DNA from: Selaginella tamariscina
Taxonomy: Eukaryota > Streptophyta > Lycopodiopsida > Selaginellales > Selaginellaceae
Reading direction: 5' to 3'
Length of the DNA: 64,000 nucleotides
Assembly (NCBI GenBank): GCA_003024785.1
Contig: PUQB01000627.1
Location: 34,604-98,603, forward strand
The translations under genes and the position numbers were made by a program. How positions within the stretch are numbered: position 1 is the stretch's first letter; every line of letters begins with the position of its first letter. The notes under the pieces were generated by a model, which did not search any database, was not told the DNA's origin, and saw only the letters and a program-made list of their open reading frames with translations. Shown in pieces: positions 46,208-58,904 of this stretch.

Positions 46208-49200
46208 TCATACATTACAATATACTTCAGTATATATTATATAAAGCTGCAAACATGTACATAGTGAGGTTATTCGAGCCACAAGCTCTTTGAGTATTTC
46301 ACCCCTGAACACTTTTAACATTTTCACAACATCATTCATGTTTGGTCGATCCATATAATTGTGGGTGGAGCATATTAATCCAAGGTGTATTATTTGCTTC
46401 ATCTGTTGTAAGTCCCCATCTTCATATAACTTCATTAATTCCTGCACTTCTATAGAAGCTGCCCAATTCCGAAGTGTGGTACCCAATGGTAAACTTTCAT
46501 CTGTTGGGCCTTTTCCACTTACCATTTCTAACAAGATAATACCAAAACTATATACATCTCCTTTAGGCAATGGCTTTGTAATAAAACTATATTCTGCATA
46601 AGAAAAGCTTTTATAAATAAAATTGTCAAAACTAATCACATTGCTTTAATATGAATGTTGTTATTAATAGATAATGCAAAATATAAATACCTGGTGGAAT
46701 GTATCCAGTGTTCCACGCAAACTTAAGGAGAGAATTTCCTCTTCTGTCATATTAACTGGTTGAATCATCTCTGAGATGCCAAAGTCAGCTATGTGTGGTT
46801 CATAATCATCATCAAGAAGGATGTTATCTCGGTTTTAAATCACAATGAACAACTGGAGGAAGACAACCATTGTGAAGATAATCGAGTGCATGTGCAACAC
46901 CCAATGCGATGTTGAGCTCTTGGGCCAATCCAACATATTGGGCTCCTCACGAAGCTTACGATCAAGACCACATTCTGCATGAATTCTAACACCAAAGATC
47001 TTTCTCTTGAATATCCAAGGACTTTAACGAGGTTGCGATGCTTGATTCTACCAATAATTTGCAGCTCTCTAATGAAAGTATCAAAGTGTTGATCAACCGA
47101 TGTTTTGTTGTATCGTTTAACAGCAATTACCCTTCCAGTCTGTAACGTGGCTTTGTATACACTGAATTCGCACTGGCCCAATTATATTCTCCTCTGCATA
47201 TCCATTTGTTGCCATAAGAAGGTCTTCAGCAGAAAATTCGGTTACGAACGAGAAACTTGACAATGTAAGAGACCTTTCTTTATAGGTACCTTTCTCTTCA
47301 CAAAAAAACAGCATATCATACATGATACTATTAAAATACTTAGTATTGGTCCTCCAATAATCACTGCAAGCATCGCATGATGAGACTTTTGCATGACTTA
47401 TCAACCAATACTCCACAAAGTTTAGGGTTTCCTATGAAAGATGATGCTGTAGAGTTAAGAAAAATACCTGCAGTTGGGACTTTACCAGAAATTTGTTATA
47501 TGATAAATTGAGAGACTGCAATTGCGACATAGAAGCTAAAAAGAGTGGAATCTCACCAGATAAAAGGTTCCTGGACAAGTCCATCTTCTAAGGTTGATAA
47601 GAGATTTGAAAGCCTCTGAAATGGAACCATTCAGCTTATTTCCTGATAAGTTAAGTTGTTCAAACTCGAAATGGTGTTTGGAATCTGACCAAAGAGCAAA
47701 TTCTGTGAAAGATCAATCTTTTGTACGAAGATCATCTTCATCAAGCCATCAGGCACAAGGTCATGCAACTGATTATTCGATAAATAAAAATCCCAGAGCC
47801 ATACCTGAGAGATTTGAGATAGATTGAGGAATAAACCAGATAACATATTATAAGAGAAGTCCAGCATGATCAATCTAAAGCAGCTTTCCAATGCATGTTG
47901 GTATCTCATTAGTAAGAAAATTATGTGATAAATTAATATGTTGTAACCTTGTTAAGTAGCAGAGAGCCCTAGGATATCTTCTGTGAATGCGTTGCTGCTT
48001 ACATCTAGCTCCACAAGAGAACCACAAGACCCAAGTTCTGCTGGTATTCTTCCGTTAAGTGCATTTTGATGAAGAAGCAAGCTTCCCAATTGTGTTAAAT
48101 TACCAATATCGGAAGGGATGCCACCTGTCAGATTATTACCATACAATTGAATTCTTGTCAGTTCTTTAGGTTGCCTAGACGTTGGGAATCTCTCCAGTAA
48201 AATAATTTCCTGAAAAATCCATCTCTCTGTCAATTGGGTGCAATTTGCTATATTCCTTGGTAAATCTCCTTCAAACTGGTTATCCGTTAAAAAACATATG
48301 CAAGCGCTGAAAGTGTACCAAAATCGAAAGTAATCTTACCAGTTAAGTTGTTTCCAGACAACTCCAAGGTGAAAAAGAGTCTGAATAAGCCTAACTTCTA
48401 GGCAAACATCCATTTAGGTCATTAAGGTAAAATAACATTCTTGACAACGAAGAACAATTCGAGAGTGTGTTAGGAATTGAACCTGTAAAGTGGTTGTTGT
48501 CAAAGAATAGAGTCTGCACCTTTGTAAGTTTTCCGAGTTCACTTGGTATGCTGCCAATCAACTGGTTTTCCTTTAGGAGAAGAATACTTAAGCTCTGAAC
48601 AATTTCCAAGTGATGCCGGAAGTTCACCTGTAAAATTGTTTCTGTGCAAGTTGAGAAACTGCAACTTAGCAAGACGACCAAGCTCAGAAGGTATTCTCCC
48701 GCTTAATTGGTACCCTCTAATATTAAGCTCTCCAAGAGGGTACAGTTACCGAGTGTCACCGGTAAATCTCCGTTTAAGACATTGTTGCTGAGGTCGATCG
48801 CTGTTAAAGTAGATATTTCGCCGAGCTCACTAGGAATTGAGCCTTCTAATTTATTTTGCTGCAAGTGAAGCTGCTGAAGTCGAGAAAAGTGAATTGAATG
48901 TAATTGGTAAACTCCATGTAAAACATTTTCACTGAGATCGAGTTGAAAATAAACGAGACCAATTTGTAAAACCAGATGTAAACCCTGTAAAACCCAGTTA
49001 AAATTCACTATACATTAGCCAAATAAAACTAAATACTGTGAGATTGTTTCTCGCTATGGAAACTTGTTGAAGCTTAGTACATCTTGTTAAAAGAAGCTGG
49101 AAAGGTCCAAATAAAGAAGTTATCACTGAGATCCAAAGTGATTAAAGAGCGACATGATGTGAGATTTTGAGGCAGTCTCCCATGAAATAGATTAGAGGAG

Positions 49201-49450
49201 AGATTAAGATGCTTGAGAGCTCTCAAATCTTGAAACAAGCGTTGCTATATTGACATGGGATTGATACAACTTAGATGACGCAAGATCCAGTTTGGTAACT
49301 AACCCTCTACTGTTGCAAGTGATGCCTGTCCAATTACACATTCGATGAATGGTGTCTGAACTCCAGTCTGGAAGAACATTATCGAACTGTGTCTTGAAAG
49401 AAGCAAGATGTCGGCCTCACTACTGGATTGAGATTCTTCAACTAATCTAT
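46208..49450 (-). pseudogene. LRR receptor-like kinase, copy 3
   Basis: The layout is the same as copy 2. The C-lobe exon (46,208-46,610) is complete: YSFITKPLPKGDVYSFGIIL, ...SGKGPTDES, and C-terminal MNDVVKMLKVFRGEILKEL. The kinase core is at about 46,690-47,210, the juxtamembrane exon at 47,190-47,420, the LRRs at 47,470-48,980, and the N-terminal exon with CNWTGIT at about 49,040-49,450. There are many one-base gaps; a T insertion within HCDLKPSN at about 46,828 and a gap in the IVHC stretch stop the catalytic loop from reading through. No large deletion is visible, so a functional gene hidden by sequencing error remains possible. Confidence 0.75.
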
Positions 49451-50132
49451 CAACATTACATTACTACCGTTCTGTAGACGGCATCCATAGCTAGGAAGCT
49501 CTTGAAGAAGAAGAAGAAAGAAATGTATTAATAAACTTTTTACTTGGAACTTCCATATATAAAGTTCAAGCTACATATGTCGTACGCCAATGTATACGTA
49601 CACATGTCACATAAGTGAGACCAATAAGACTTACCAACGTTCACATCATTCTATAAAATCCACATGTATTGAGACCGCCACAGAATCTTCTCCACATTAA
49701 CAACATTGACGCACTTCTGGCGTTTATCGAAGACCTATATAAGTTATTATAATATATTTTATGTGTAAAATAAATATTCAGCATATACCGTATATACACG
49801 GTATTACCTTACATATGATATTTATATATTATTTTAGTTGAAATATGTTTCTAATATTACTGCAGTTTTTAGGTTTGCATGTTATTGCTTGAGGAAGTTT
49901 CTAATATTACTGACGTGTACACGGGATTTAGACCTTTGAAAGTTGCCGTGTGATTCTCGCAAGATAAATTAAGTTAATATCCCTTTGCATAAACAAATAT
50001 AATAAATGATTATATTGACAGGTATTTAATAATTTAATTAAATTTTTTAAATTGTAATAAAAACTTCCTATAATTATAAGAGAAGCATAATTGTAAATAC
50101 ATTTTATTTAATATTTGAAACCACGATATTTG
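49451..50132. other. Conserved 5' flank of LRR kinase copy 3
   Basis: This repeats the flank seen at 30.4-30.98 and 37.23-37.78 kb (leader AAGAAGAAGAAAG, GACGTGTACACGGGATTTAGAC, TTTGCATAAACAAATATA). It runs into the last exon of AKR copy 4. No separate gene is seen. Confidence 0.6.
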
Positions 50133-50839
50133 TTATATATGTTCTAAGTCTTCTTTCACGGATCGTAATTGTAATGGGGCATTTTCGGAGAGGTAAGAGA
50201 ATGTACTGTTTATAAGACGCACCTGTGACATCTATAACATTAATTACGTTAATCATATAGATAGATATATACACCATCATCATATGCATGTAACGCTTGT
50301 GTGTGTGTGCGCGCCTGTGTATAGCACGAACAATATGTATATACTAGTACTCTGTAGCTTTAGTTATAGAGTACTCACACGCACGCACGCACGCACACAC
50401 ACCTGGGGCTCCATGCTGTTAATGGCCTCAAAATCTTCTTGTGATAAAGACCAGTTGAGGATATCAATGTTTCTCTTGATCCTCTCTGGTGTTAAACTCC
50501 GTGGTAAAACACTAGTCCCTCTTTGTACACCCCATCTAAGTATCACCTGAAAATAATGGAATTGGTTCTTCTCTCTCTATCTATCTATACACAGACACAT
50601 AAGATGTAAGTTAAGGCGCTTGGTGTTTATACAAAAGACGCAAGATATTGTGTGTGTGTGTGAGAGAGAGAGATTAACATACACACACCTACCTGTGCAG
50701 GAGTCTTATGCAGACGGGACGCAATAGCTGAGACAACAGAAGCCTTGAGCATTGGGCCATGAACAGATCTCGACCTTGAGATTCTTGGAGATTTTTCTCC
50801 ACAATCTTCTTCACTCCCCAACAATGTACTCCCTGCTCG

Positions 50840-50880
<41 letters not shown>

Positions 50881-52503
50881 GCATAAATGTATACAGTACA
50901 AACGTGTGTGTGAGAGAGAGATAGGGAGAGGGAGAGAGAGAGAGAGGATTATGATAGTCAATCGCCTGATGTAGTGAGACGTACATATCGTATGTATACA
51001 TATTATTCATACCATATTTGAACCCGGAATCCCAAGTGGAGTATGAGCAGAAAACATGTATTCCTTTACTCTTGCAATACTCCACAAGCTCGTCTTGTCT
51101 CCAAAATGGATGCAACTCCACCTAAAAGATATTAAGTATGACACACACGCATCCACTACATATACGGATACATATTTAATATTACTTTATGCATCGAACT
51201 AAAATAAAACCGTAATATACATGTCTTAATGCATGTTGTATTTATCTTTTTCCATACGCATATGTATCACACATACACACACGCGCACACACCTGGTTAA
51301 CCGCAGGAACTACAGTACAGAAACTAAGAAGCTCTTTCAACTGTGAATGCCAAAATTGCTGACACCGATTGACGTACTTTATCAGTAGAGAGTAACGCCC
51401 TCCATTGCTAGCCATGTCTCCTTAATCTGCCTTGGTTCCTCACGTTGCTATAATAAAGTCAATATCATCTTGTGTGTGTGTGTGTGATCTAATATACAAG
51501 ATATAATGTATGAAAGATCAAAAACAATGTACAAATGTAAATCTATATGATATGCTAAGTTCTAGCGTTGCTTTGTTAGATACAACACCTCACGCTCGCA
51601 CACACAACATTCGTACAAGATATTACATTGCCATCACGCTCTATTATATTAATATAGGCATGTTGAGATCTTGTCCTGCCATGCTAGATAAACATAAACA
51701 CAAATACACGTGTCTATAGGGAAAAATAATACAGTATAATGCTCTCTCTCTTGCTCTGTCACACACACTCACACACATACACACAGAGGCATACACATGA
51801 CGTATATACGGTAGGTGTGTCTGTATTCCATCAAACTGTTCGTTAGATATAGCATGTATACACACGCACAATAAATATATATATACATATCCATCTACCT
51901 ATCTATATACACATGTACATATTTAAACATATATACATAATAATATTAATATATATACAGTACCAGCGGACCAATAGGAGGTGGATCCGTGGCATCACCA
52001 ATGACGTCAGGAATAGGCCAGTGAACAAGGTATAAATCCAGGTAATTCAACCCCAAATTCTTAAGCGACGCATTTAAAGATGTCTCTGCATGCTTTGGTG
52101 TATTGGTAGTAAACCATAGCTTTGAAGTCACAAATAGCTCCTCCCTTGTTACTGAACATTCACACCACATATATATTCTGTGAGTGTGTGTGTGTGTGTG
52201 TGCAATGCAGAAAATTAAGCTAAAGTAAAGATACACATATACAAATGTATGTATACATGCTTACAGAACATGAATACACACGCACGCATGCACACTGTAT
52301 ACCTGTGTTATTATGAAGGGCCTCAGAGAGAGCAGCGCCCACTTGTATCTCATTAGCATATAGGTGAGAGCAATCAATATGACTGTACCCGGCAGCTAAC
52401 GCACACCTGACGGCATCTGTACACGCCTGTCCATCGGCTTCCACGTCCCTAACCCCACTGCAGGGATTAACACACTCGTATTAAGCCTAAACCCATCCTC
52501 CAT
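50133..52503 (-). CDS. Aldo-keto reductase, copy 4 (only copy with all seven exons in order)
   Basis: An NADPH-dependent oxidoreductase of the AKR superfamily, about 335 residues. Exons on the minus strand: 52,503-52,303; 52,151-51,964; 51,426-51,293; 51,121-51,013; 50,832-50,693; 50,546-50,403; 50,222-50,133. All have AG/GT borders. The start is [20 protein letters not shown]. The catalytic tetrad is visible: Asp in SHIDCS, Tyr in HLYANE, Lys in FVTSKLW, His in LVHWP. The NADPH-binding C-terminal segment [11 protein letters not shown] is present. One base is missing after GTW (52,445) and three single-base changes lie in the third exon, all in short homopolymers, so the copy is either freshly dead or mis-sequenced. 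It lies ~200 bp from the divergent PEP-mutase-like gene. The substrate is unknown; aldose or other carbonyl reduction is the family role. Confidence 0.82.
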
Positions 52504-52709
52504 TACTTAAACCGTTGGTAAAATTCTCCTATGTGTACATTCCTCTCCTTCTTCCCCATCCCATCACCGATTCTTCCTCCTAATCCCACACATCCCCGCC
52601 ATGAATCCCATCTCCAAGAACCCTAAACCTAATGTGCCAAGTGTTAGAGTACACGTGGCAAGTTCTGATTCAGAAATTAGAATCAACCCTAAACCGTGAT
52701 TAATGTAAT
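52504..52709. promoter_or_regulatory. Short bidirectional promoter region between AKR copy 4 and the PEP-mutase-like gene
   Basis: Only about 206 bp separate the two divergent start codons. The sequence contains CACACATCCCCGCC, two AACCCTAAA words and an ACACGTGGCA element that includes the G-box core CACGTG (~52,651-52,656). This promoter side is lost in the three flipped AKR copies. A shared regulatory region is inferred. Confidence 0.5.
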
Positions 52710-53413
52710 ATGGAGGCGAGCAGCTATGGCTACATGGTGAGCTCAAATATAAATACAAGAGGCTTTTTCACATAAGACGATTGCCCAGGTTTGACATTCT
52801 ATATTGTGCATATCTTCGTATTATAAATAGCATTTTGTGCATATCTATTTTTCTAGTTATGCACACATTAAGAGCAGATATGCAAGAATTAAAGCTGCCC
52901 AAATTGAGGATTCACCACAATGTTTAAGAAACTTACTAGCTAAACCTGGTTTACATTTGGTCCAGCGTGTCACGATCATTAAGTGCAAACTTGTGCAAAT
53001 GCAGGGTTTTCTTTCACATTTATGAGCGGTAATCTTATCTTATATAATTAATTCTTAATTATATATAATCTAGTATTATTAAAAATTTTACCCTTTTCAA
53101 AGTATTTATCCATTTGATCATAGGCACATGTGTATGTATATCTACACTCACACACACATGCACACATGCAATGTTGCATTCTTATGTGTTTGTCAGTACT
53201 GCGACATATCAAGAAAACATATATACAAGTCTATTGTTATGATGTTATACACAGATTTATCTAAATATATACATATACTCTCTCTCTCTCTCTCTCTTCA
53301 CACACACACACACACATGTATATGTTGCATTCTTATAGTGCGACATTATACAAGTCTATTGTTATGATGTATATACACAGATTTTATCTAAATATATACA
53401 CATGGACATGTAC

Positions 53414-53451
<38 letters not shown>

Positions 53452-53849
53452 CACACACAAACCTAAGCCTCTATCTATTATATCATACATATACATACGG
53501 AAGTTGTGTACTACATGAAATCCTATATAAATGTATACTTGTTTTGTTAATATTAATTAATTATATATTTATAGGTTTTGCGGTGTCTGCGGTGAGATTA
53601 GCTTCTCCAGAATACAGGACTTATATCATATGGAGAGATGGTGGACCAAGGAAGAAATATAACTAGCGCGGTTTCGATTCTGTTATTGGAGATGGTGATA
53701 CTGGATATGGGAATGCTATGAATGTTAAGAGAACTGTTAAAGGGTATATTCAAGCTGGCTTCGCAGGCATACTCCTTGAAGACCAGGTGTGTGTGTGGTG
53801 TGTGTGATACACCATTTGTATGGTACAAATGGATAGAAATGCAGAAACT

Positions 53850-53907
<58 letters not shown>

Positions 53908-55149
53908 AGAGAGAGAGAGAGGAGAGAGAAGAGAGAGAAGGAGAGAGAGAGAGAGGGATGAAGCTTCTGCATATTATATATATATATATATATATAGTAT
54001 ACATATTGCAGGTTTTACCGAAGGCATGTGGCCATACTAAGGGTAGAAAAGTAATACCTCGTGAAGAAGCCGTATTAAAAATTAAGGCAGCAGTAGATGC
54101 AAGAAAGGAATGTGGAGAGGACATAGTTATAATAGCAAGAACAGATGCACGTCAGGCAGTATCACTTGAAGAATCTCTTTTGCGTGCCGAGGAATATGCC
54201 AACTCCGGTGCTGACGTGTTATTTATCGATGCATTAACTTCTAAAGATGAGATGCGTACGTTCTGTAGAATCTCACCGAATATCCCCAAAATGGTAAGTA
54301 AAATTTTATTTTAATACTAAAACACAATGTTGTTTTACAAATTATAATTAATGATCTTTAATTTGTATAATTTATAATTAAAAATATTATAATGTTAAGT
54401 TACTTAATATGTTTTACAGGCTAATATGCTGAAGGAGGTGGAAAAACACCTGTTCTTTCACCTGTAGAGCTTGAAGAAATTGGATATAAGATAGTAGCAT
54501 ATCCACTTTCATTGGTTGGAGTCTCAATCCGTGCCATGCAGGTTAAATATATATATTTTTTAAACTTAAAACTAAATAAATAATTATGTAAATATAAATT
54601 AATAAATACATATTGTAATTTACATACTGTTAACTTAATTTAATTTTTAACAGGATGCTTTGATAGCATTAAAAAGTGGAAGGTTGCCTAGTAAAATGCC
54701 GAGTTTTGACGAAATAAAGGATATTGTAGGGTTTAACAAACTACTATGAGGATGAGAAACGATATTATGGTAAACATTTCTTAATTAGTTTAACTAATAT
54801 TTTAGTATATTTTAACTAATTGATATGTTATTATATTTAATTAATTACAGTGGGTAGTAGAAGCATAGAAGCTGAGAAAGATGCATCTGAAAAGCTATAA
54901 TGCAGAACAAGGTTAGCAAACTATAATTACTTAATATTATTATAAAACTTTAGTTTAAGTTCTATTTATTTATCTTAATTTATTTTTATAGAAAATGAGA
55001 AAAATATACAATTAATAACTCCAGAAGTGCTGGAAGAGAATTCAGATTGGACAAAGAGCAGTAATTTATTGGGTATATGGTCTCGAGTTTTAAGAGTTAA
55101 AATAACGGGTGCTAATGGGATTGTTAAGCTTGACATCAGAATCCCAGTG

Positions 55150-55195
<46 letters not shown>

Positions 55196-55548
55196 CCACA
55201 CACACACACACACGCACACACACGCACATTTATTTTGCTTGTTCTTTTCAGGCTGGTTTTATTGACGGTTTAGCGAAAACCATACCTGGTAAGTAACTAA
55301 TATCTATACAAGCTATATTATATATTTTATAAGTTTAGTAAAAAATTTAAGTATATATATATCTATTCAATTATAATAACGTATTTTTTTAATTGTTTAT
55401 AATTAAATTAATATATTTAATTTAAACAGGTGTTGCTGGAATTAATTTAAAGGAAATTATAGATAATGCATCGTCCCCTGAGAGTGGACAACAGCTGCTC
55501 GATATTGTGGATAAACAAGGTGACCGAATTCAGATATTTTTCGAATGA
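52710..55548 (+). CDS. PEP-mutase/isocitrate-lyase family protein (phosphonopyruvate mutase-like)
   Basis: Ten exons by splice borders: a possible 52,710-52,788; then 52,857-53,028; 53,575-53,786; 54,012-54,293; 54,420-54,541; 54,654-54,769; 54,851-54,911; 54,992-55,146; 55,252-55,288; 55,430-55,548 (TGA). Family motifs: FAVSAVRLASPEY; PVIGDGDTGYGNAMNVKRTV with the metal-binding Asp cluster; GILLEDQ; LPKACGHTKGR, the PK-CGH lid; IIARTDAR; and AYPLSLVGVSIRAMQDAL. The C-terminal ~100 residues (LWSRVLRV-type: GIWSRVLRVKITGANGIVKL, AGFIDGLAKTIPG) resemble an extension I recall from one Arabidopsis member of this family. Reactions in the family split or form C-C or C-P bonds of oxaloacetate-like acids; the plant substrate is unclear. 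Small frame changes lie at 52,945-53,000, 53,615, 54,430, 54,738 and 54,895. Confidence 0.85.
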
Positions 55549-56151
55549 AATAAATAATTTAAGACATTTTATGTGCATTTTTTCTAAAAAAAATTAAATA
55601 TTTTATTTTAATTTACTTATGATTGAATATTCTAGCATAATATTTATTTAAATATGATAAAATTATTTAGCAATCTCTGTTATAAATTTTTTAATTAAGA
55701 ATATATAATCGCAAAGTTTTCGAGAAAATGGATAATGTGTTTTAAATTCATGTATACTTAATATAACGTATCGACCCTCTTCATGCCACGTGAAGTCATG
55801 CCTACGTGGCTAATCTAGGGTTTGCTTAGGGTTTGGAGCTGAGGAGCGCTCCTGTTCTTTGCAGTGCGTCAATCTGTGAGTATTTCATGTATTTTGACAT
55901 TGCAAGCAATCGATCAATGTATACATAGGTTTTTATCCGCTGATCGATTCATTTCTAGGTTAGTAGCTGCTGATCGGTCGTCTAGCACGAATTTAGCTCA
56001 AATTTGAGATTTCTCTAAGATTTTAGCACATACAAATTCGGGATTTAAAAAAGAACTTTGATAATCTAATACAACTTTGGAATTTGTGAATGTTTGTATT
56101 ATGGTTTTAGGATCACTGCTTACGTATTTTTGCTGAATTTGCAGAATACCC
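55549..56151 (+). promoter_or_regulatory. Intergenic region and 5' untranslated exon of the RNF170-like gene
   Basis: AT-rich to about 55,760. From 55,800 there is a likely leader exon (AGGGTTTGCTTAGGGTTTGG to GTCAATCT) ending at the donor GTGAGTATT (55,878). It is joined to the acceptor TTTGCAG at 56,138-56,144, seven bases before the ATG at 56,152. No other gene is seen. Confidence 0.5.
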
Positions 56152-58090
56152 ATGCCCTACATTGACGGAATTGGAGACGAGGTTGTTCTAGCAGCAATTT
56201 TTGCTGCTCCTGTAGTCTTTGTCTGTTGTTCTTCTTTTGGGTATGTGTGTGTGTGTGTGTGTGCCCGTGCGTGTGTGTGTGTTATCTTTGGTTTTTTGAG
56301 CCATGCTTCCCTACAAGTTAATTTTTAGGGTAATTGTTTACAAACTGGACACATTTATTGTGTATTCTATTATACATTAATACACACACATTATTTTATT
56401 TTTTATCTAGTTTATATGTATATTCGTAACTTCTTAATTTATGCTTTTTTTATTTATTTTTGTCCTGTTTTACTTTTCTTCAGTTGGAAAAGCCTTTTAA
56501 TTGCAACCTTAATTTTCATTTATTATTGGGGGTAAGCCCAAATTTTTATTATCATTTTGGCTGCTCTGGGTGATATATAGTGTCGGTCCGTATATATTGT
56601 TTATATTATTGGAAGCCCGGCATATTACTATAATATAATCGGGGAGGCTGGTTTGTGATGATATTATATTTTATATGTATGTCTGTATGTGAAAAATAAC
56701 ATGTGGGTCATATGCATTTGTTTTATTTTATGACCTAAGCATATATTATTAATGCTTTCGCTGTTTTTGCAGTTTATTTAGTAACATAAGGAAGGGCTTT
56801 CTCTTCATACGGAGGTGGATATTTGGGGAAAGTCCATCGCAGCCTGCTCCGCTAACGAATATTGCCATGGACTCGCCAGACGAGAATGATTGCTGCTCGG
56901 TTTGTCATGATACTTTTACACTGCCTTGCCAAGCTAATTGTGCACACTGGTTCTGTGGTAAGTAAATTCTTATTAAATCATTAGTGTACTATTTATGTTC
57001 AAATATATGTCACATTATGTTATAAATTGTTTTGACCTGTTAATCATCATATAAATCTTCCACATTGGACTCATCAGTGTAAACTTCCGTACTCCTTGGT
57101 GAACCGCAGTTACCTTCAGCTTCATATTGTCTGTGTATATGCGTGATATATAAGCAAACTATGTCTGTTATGTTTATGATTTTTATGTGTAATGTACACT
57201 GACTGTGTGTGTTTGTTTTTACAGGTGAATGTATACTGAGGGTATGGCAACACAGTGCAGCTTTACGACCTTGTAAATGTCCCATATGCAGGAGATCCAT
57301 AACCCTGTTAATACCAGGACGTTCATTTGATGGAAATCATGACGTTGAAGCACAGAATGTACTTAGAGAGATTTCCAAGTATAATCGACTCTTTGGTGGC
57401 CAACCCACAAGCCTTATGCAGGTATCTTAAACTTAGGTAAACTTACGTGTGTGTATAGAGCGAGAGAGAATTCTAATAATTTGCTATAATAAGTAAACTA
57501 ATTCTGTTTTCTTTTATTGTAGCGTCTTAGAGACATGCCGTTGCTACTAAGGCGTTTTGCACGAGAACTTTTGGATCCTCAGAGGGCAATACACATTCTT
57601 CATCGAACACGCTTCATCTAGTGGTAAGCTTTTATATACAATTTTGCATTGCTAATCTAAATCCTTGTTTTGTTTCTTCTTCAGATTTTTCTATCGATGT
57701 GTTATGTGCTCTCTCCAATTGATCTTCTTCCAGAAGGTTAGCTTTATCATTATATATAATATATGTACACATGCACACGGAGTGTGTGTTTTAATCATGT
57801 TCTGTTTATTGTCTATATATCATCATCACTTACAATACGAGAGACCATATCAGATAATCTCTCTTCTCTCTCACATACACGCGCGCAAGCTTACTATGCC
57901 TATATAATATAATACAACATGATTACTATATACAATGTTACATGTTATTGATGGTTTGTTTTTTGTTTTTCCAGCTATATTGGGAATAATAGGACTGGTG
58001 GACGATGTATTGGTGGTTCTATTCGCACTGTTTCAGCTTTCGATGATGTACAGGAGGTTTCTGGTACGTGAACATGGAAGCTATAGGTAA
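56152..58090 (+). CDS. RING-finger E3 ubiquitin ligase of the RNF170 type with DUF1232 membrane domain
   Basis: Seven coding exons: 56,152-56,240; 56,484-56,531; 56,773-56,957; 57,225-57,421; 57,523-57,623; 57,685-57,736; 57,975-58,090 (TAA). The N-terminus has a hydrophobic segment (LAAIFAAPVVFVCC) and a second one (LLIATLIFIYYWG). The RING domain follows: CCSVCHDTFTLPCQANCAHW, FCGECI, PCKCPICR, with the C3HC4 ligands present. Next is a linker with NVLREISKYNRLFGGQP, then LLRRFARELLDPQRA, and a C-terminal DUF1232 hairpin YVLSPIDLLPEAILGIIGLV + DDVLVVLF. Human RNF170 is an ER-membrane ligase; an ER role is inferred here. A TAG falls in frame at about 57,619, four bases before the donor, so a base gap or alternative donor must be assumed. 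Confidence 0.87.
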
Positions 58091-58633
58091 ATATTTGTAC
58101 TTCTGTTAATTTCGTATTTCCATATAGTTTGCATAGTTGTATAAACAATAAATAAACGAATTATTTGAAAGTATTAGGTTATTTCCCTTTATAATAATAA
58201 TGTTAGGTTTAAATAAAATACGATACGTAAAACCCTTAACAAAACAACAATCCTAGTCTTCTAATTACCAATATGATTAAGTTTTATTGTTTAAACCTGC
58301 TGTATTTTATAAGAATTATGAAAAAGTAGATTTATTATAATTATAATAACCTTTAATAAATTGTCAAGTAATCATAATAATTAATGTATGCATATACATA
58401 ATGCGGTACAGAATCTAGATGCATAAATATATAAGCATACAGACCACGTAGGCGAGATGTGTGTGGTGTGTGCGCTTCATCTTTGGTTTGATTGGAGAGC
58501 AATGCAGAAATGAGCATTGCAACGTTTATTATTTAATGTAACTTATGTTATTAATTAAGTTGAATTAGTTTTTTAGTTCAGTTTTAATTTAAGTTATTTT
58601 TTAAGTCACCACAGCCATGGACGTGCGTGCGGC

Positions 58634-58665
<32 letters not shown>

Positions 58666-58904
58666 CATATTAAACATAAGTGTACATGGATGAGGTAACA
58701 TCTAAAGTCTGAACTCTCTCACACACATTCACACACACACCCACAATGCGCACGCGTGTGTTTGATAGTGGATGGATTCTTGGACGGATTCATCAATATG
58801 AAAGACCATATGTATATATGTTTGTACTAGCTATATATATCTATACAGATTATCAAATATTATATATTTATATTATTATATATATATATATATTCTAAAC
58901 ATGA
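58091..58904. other. Intergenic AT-rich DNA with (TG)n tracts
   Basis: No gene is seen. There is a (GT)n tract at about 58,638-58,660, (CA)-rich sequence at 58,722-58,745, and an (AT) run at 58,878-58,895. The 3' end of the RING gene lies to the left. Confidence 0.7.

Noticed and set aside
53820-54010. Open frame of alternating Ser-Leu and Arg-Glu runs
   Set aside because: A (CT)n/(GA)n microsatellite inside an intron of the PEP-mutase-like gene.
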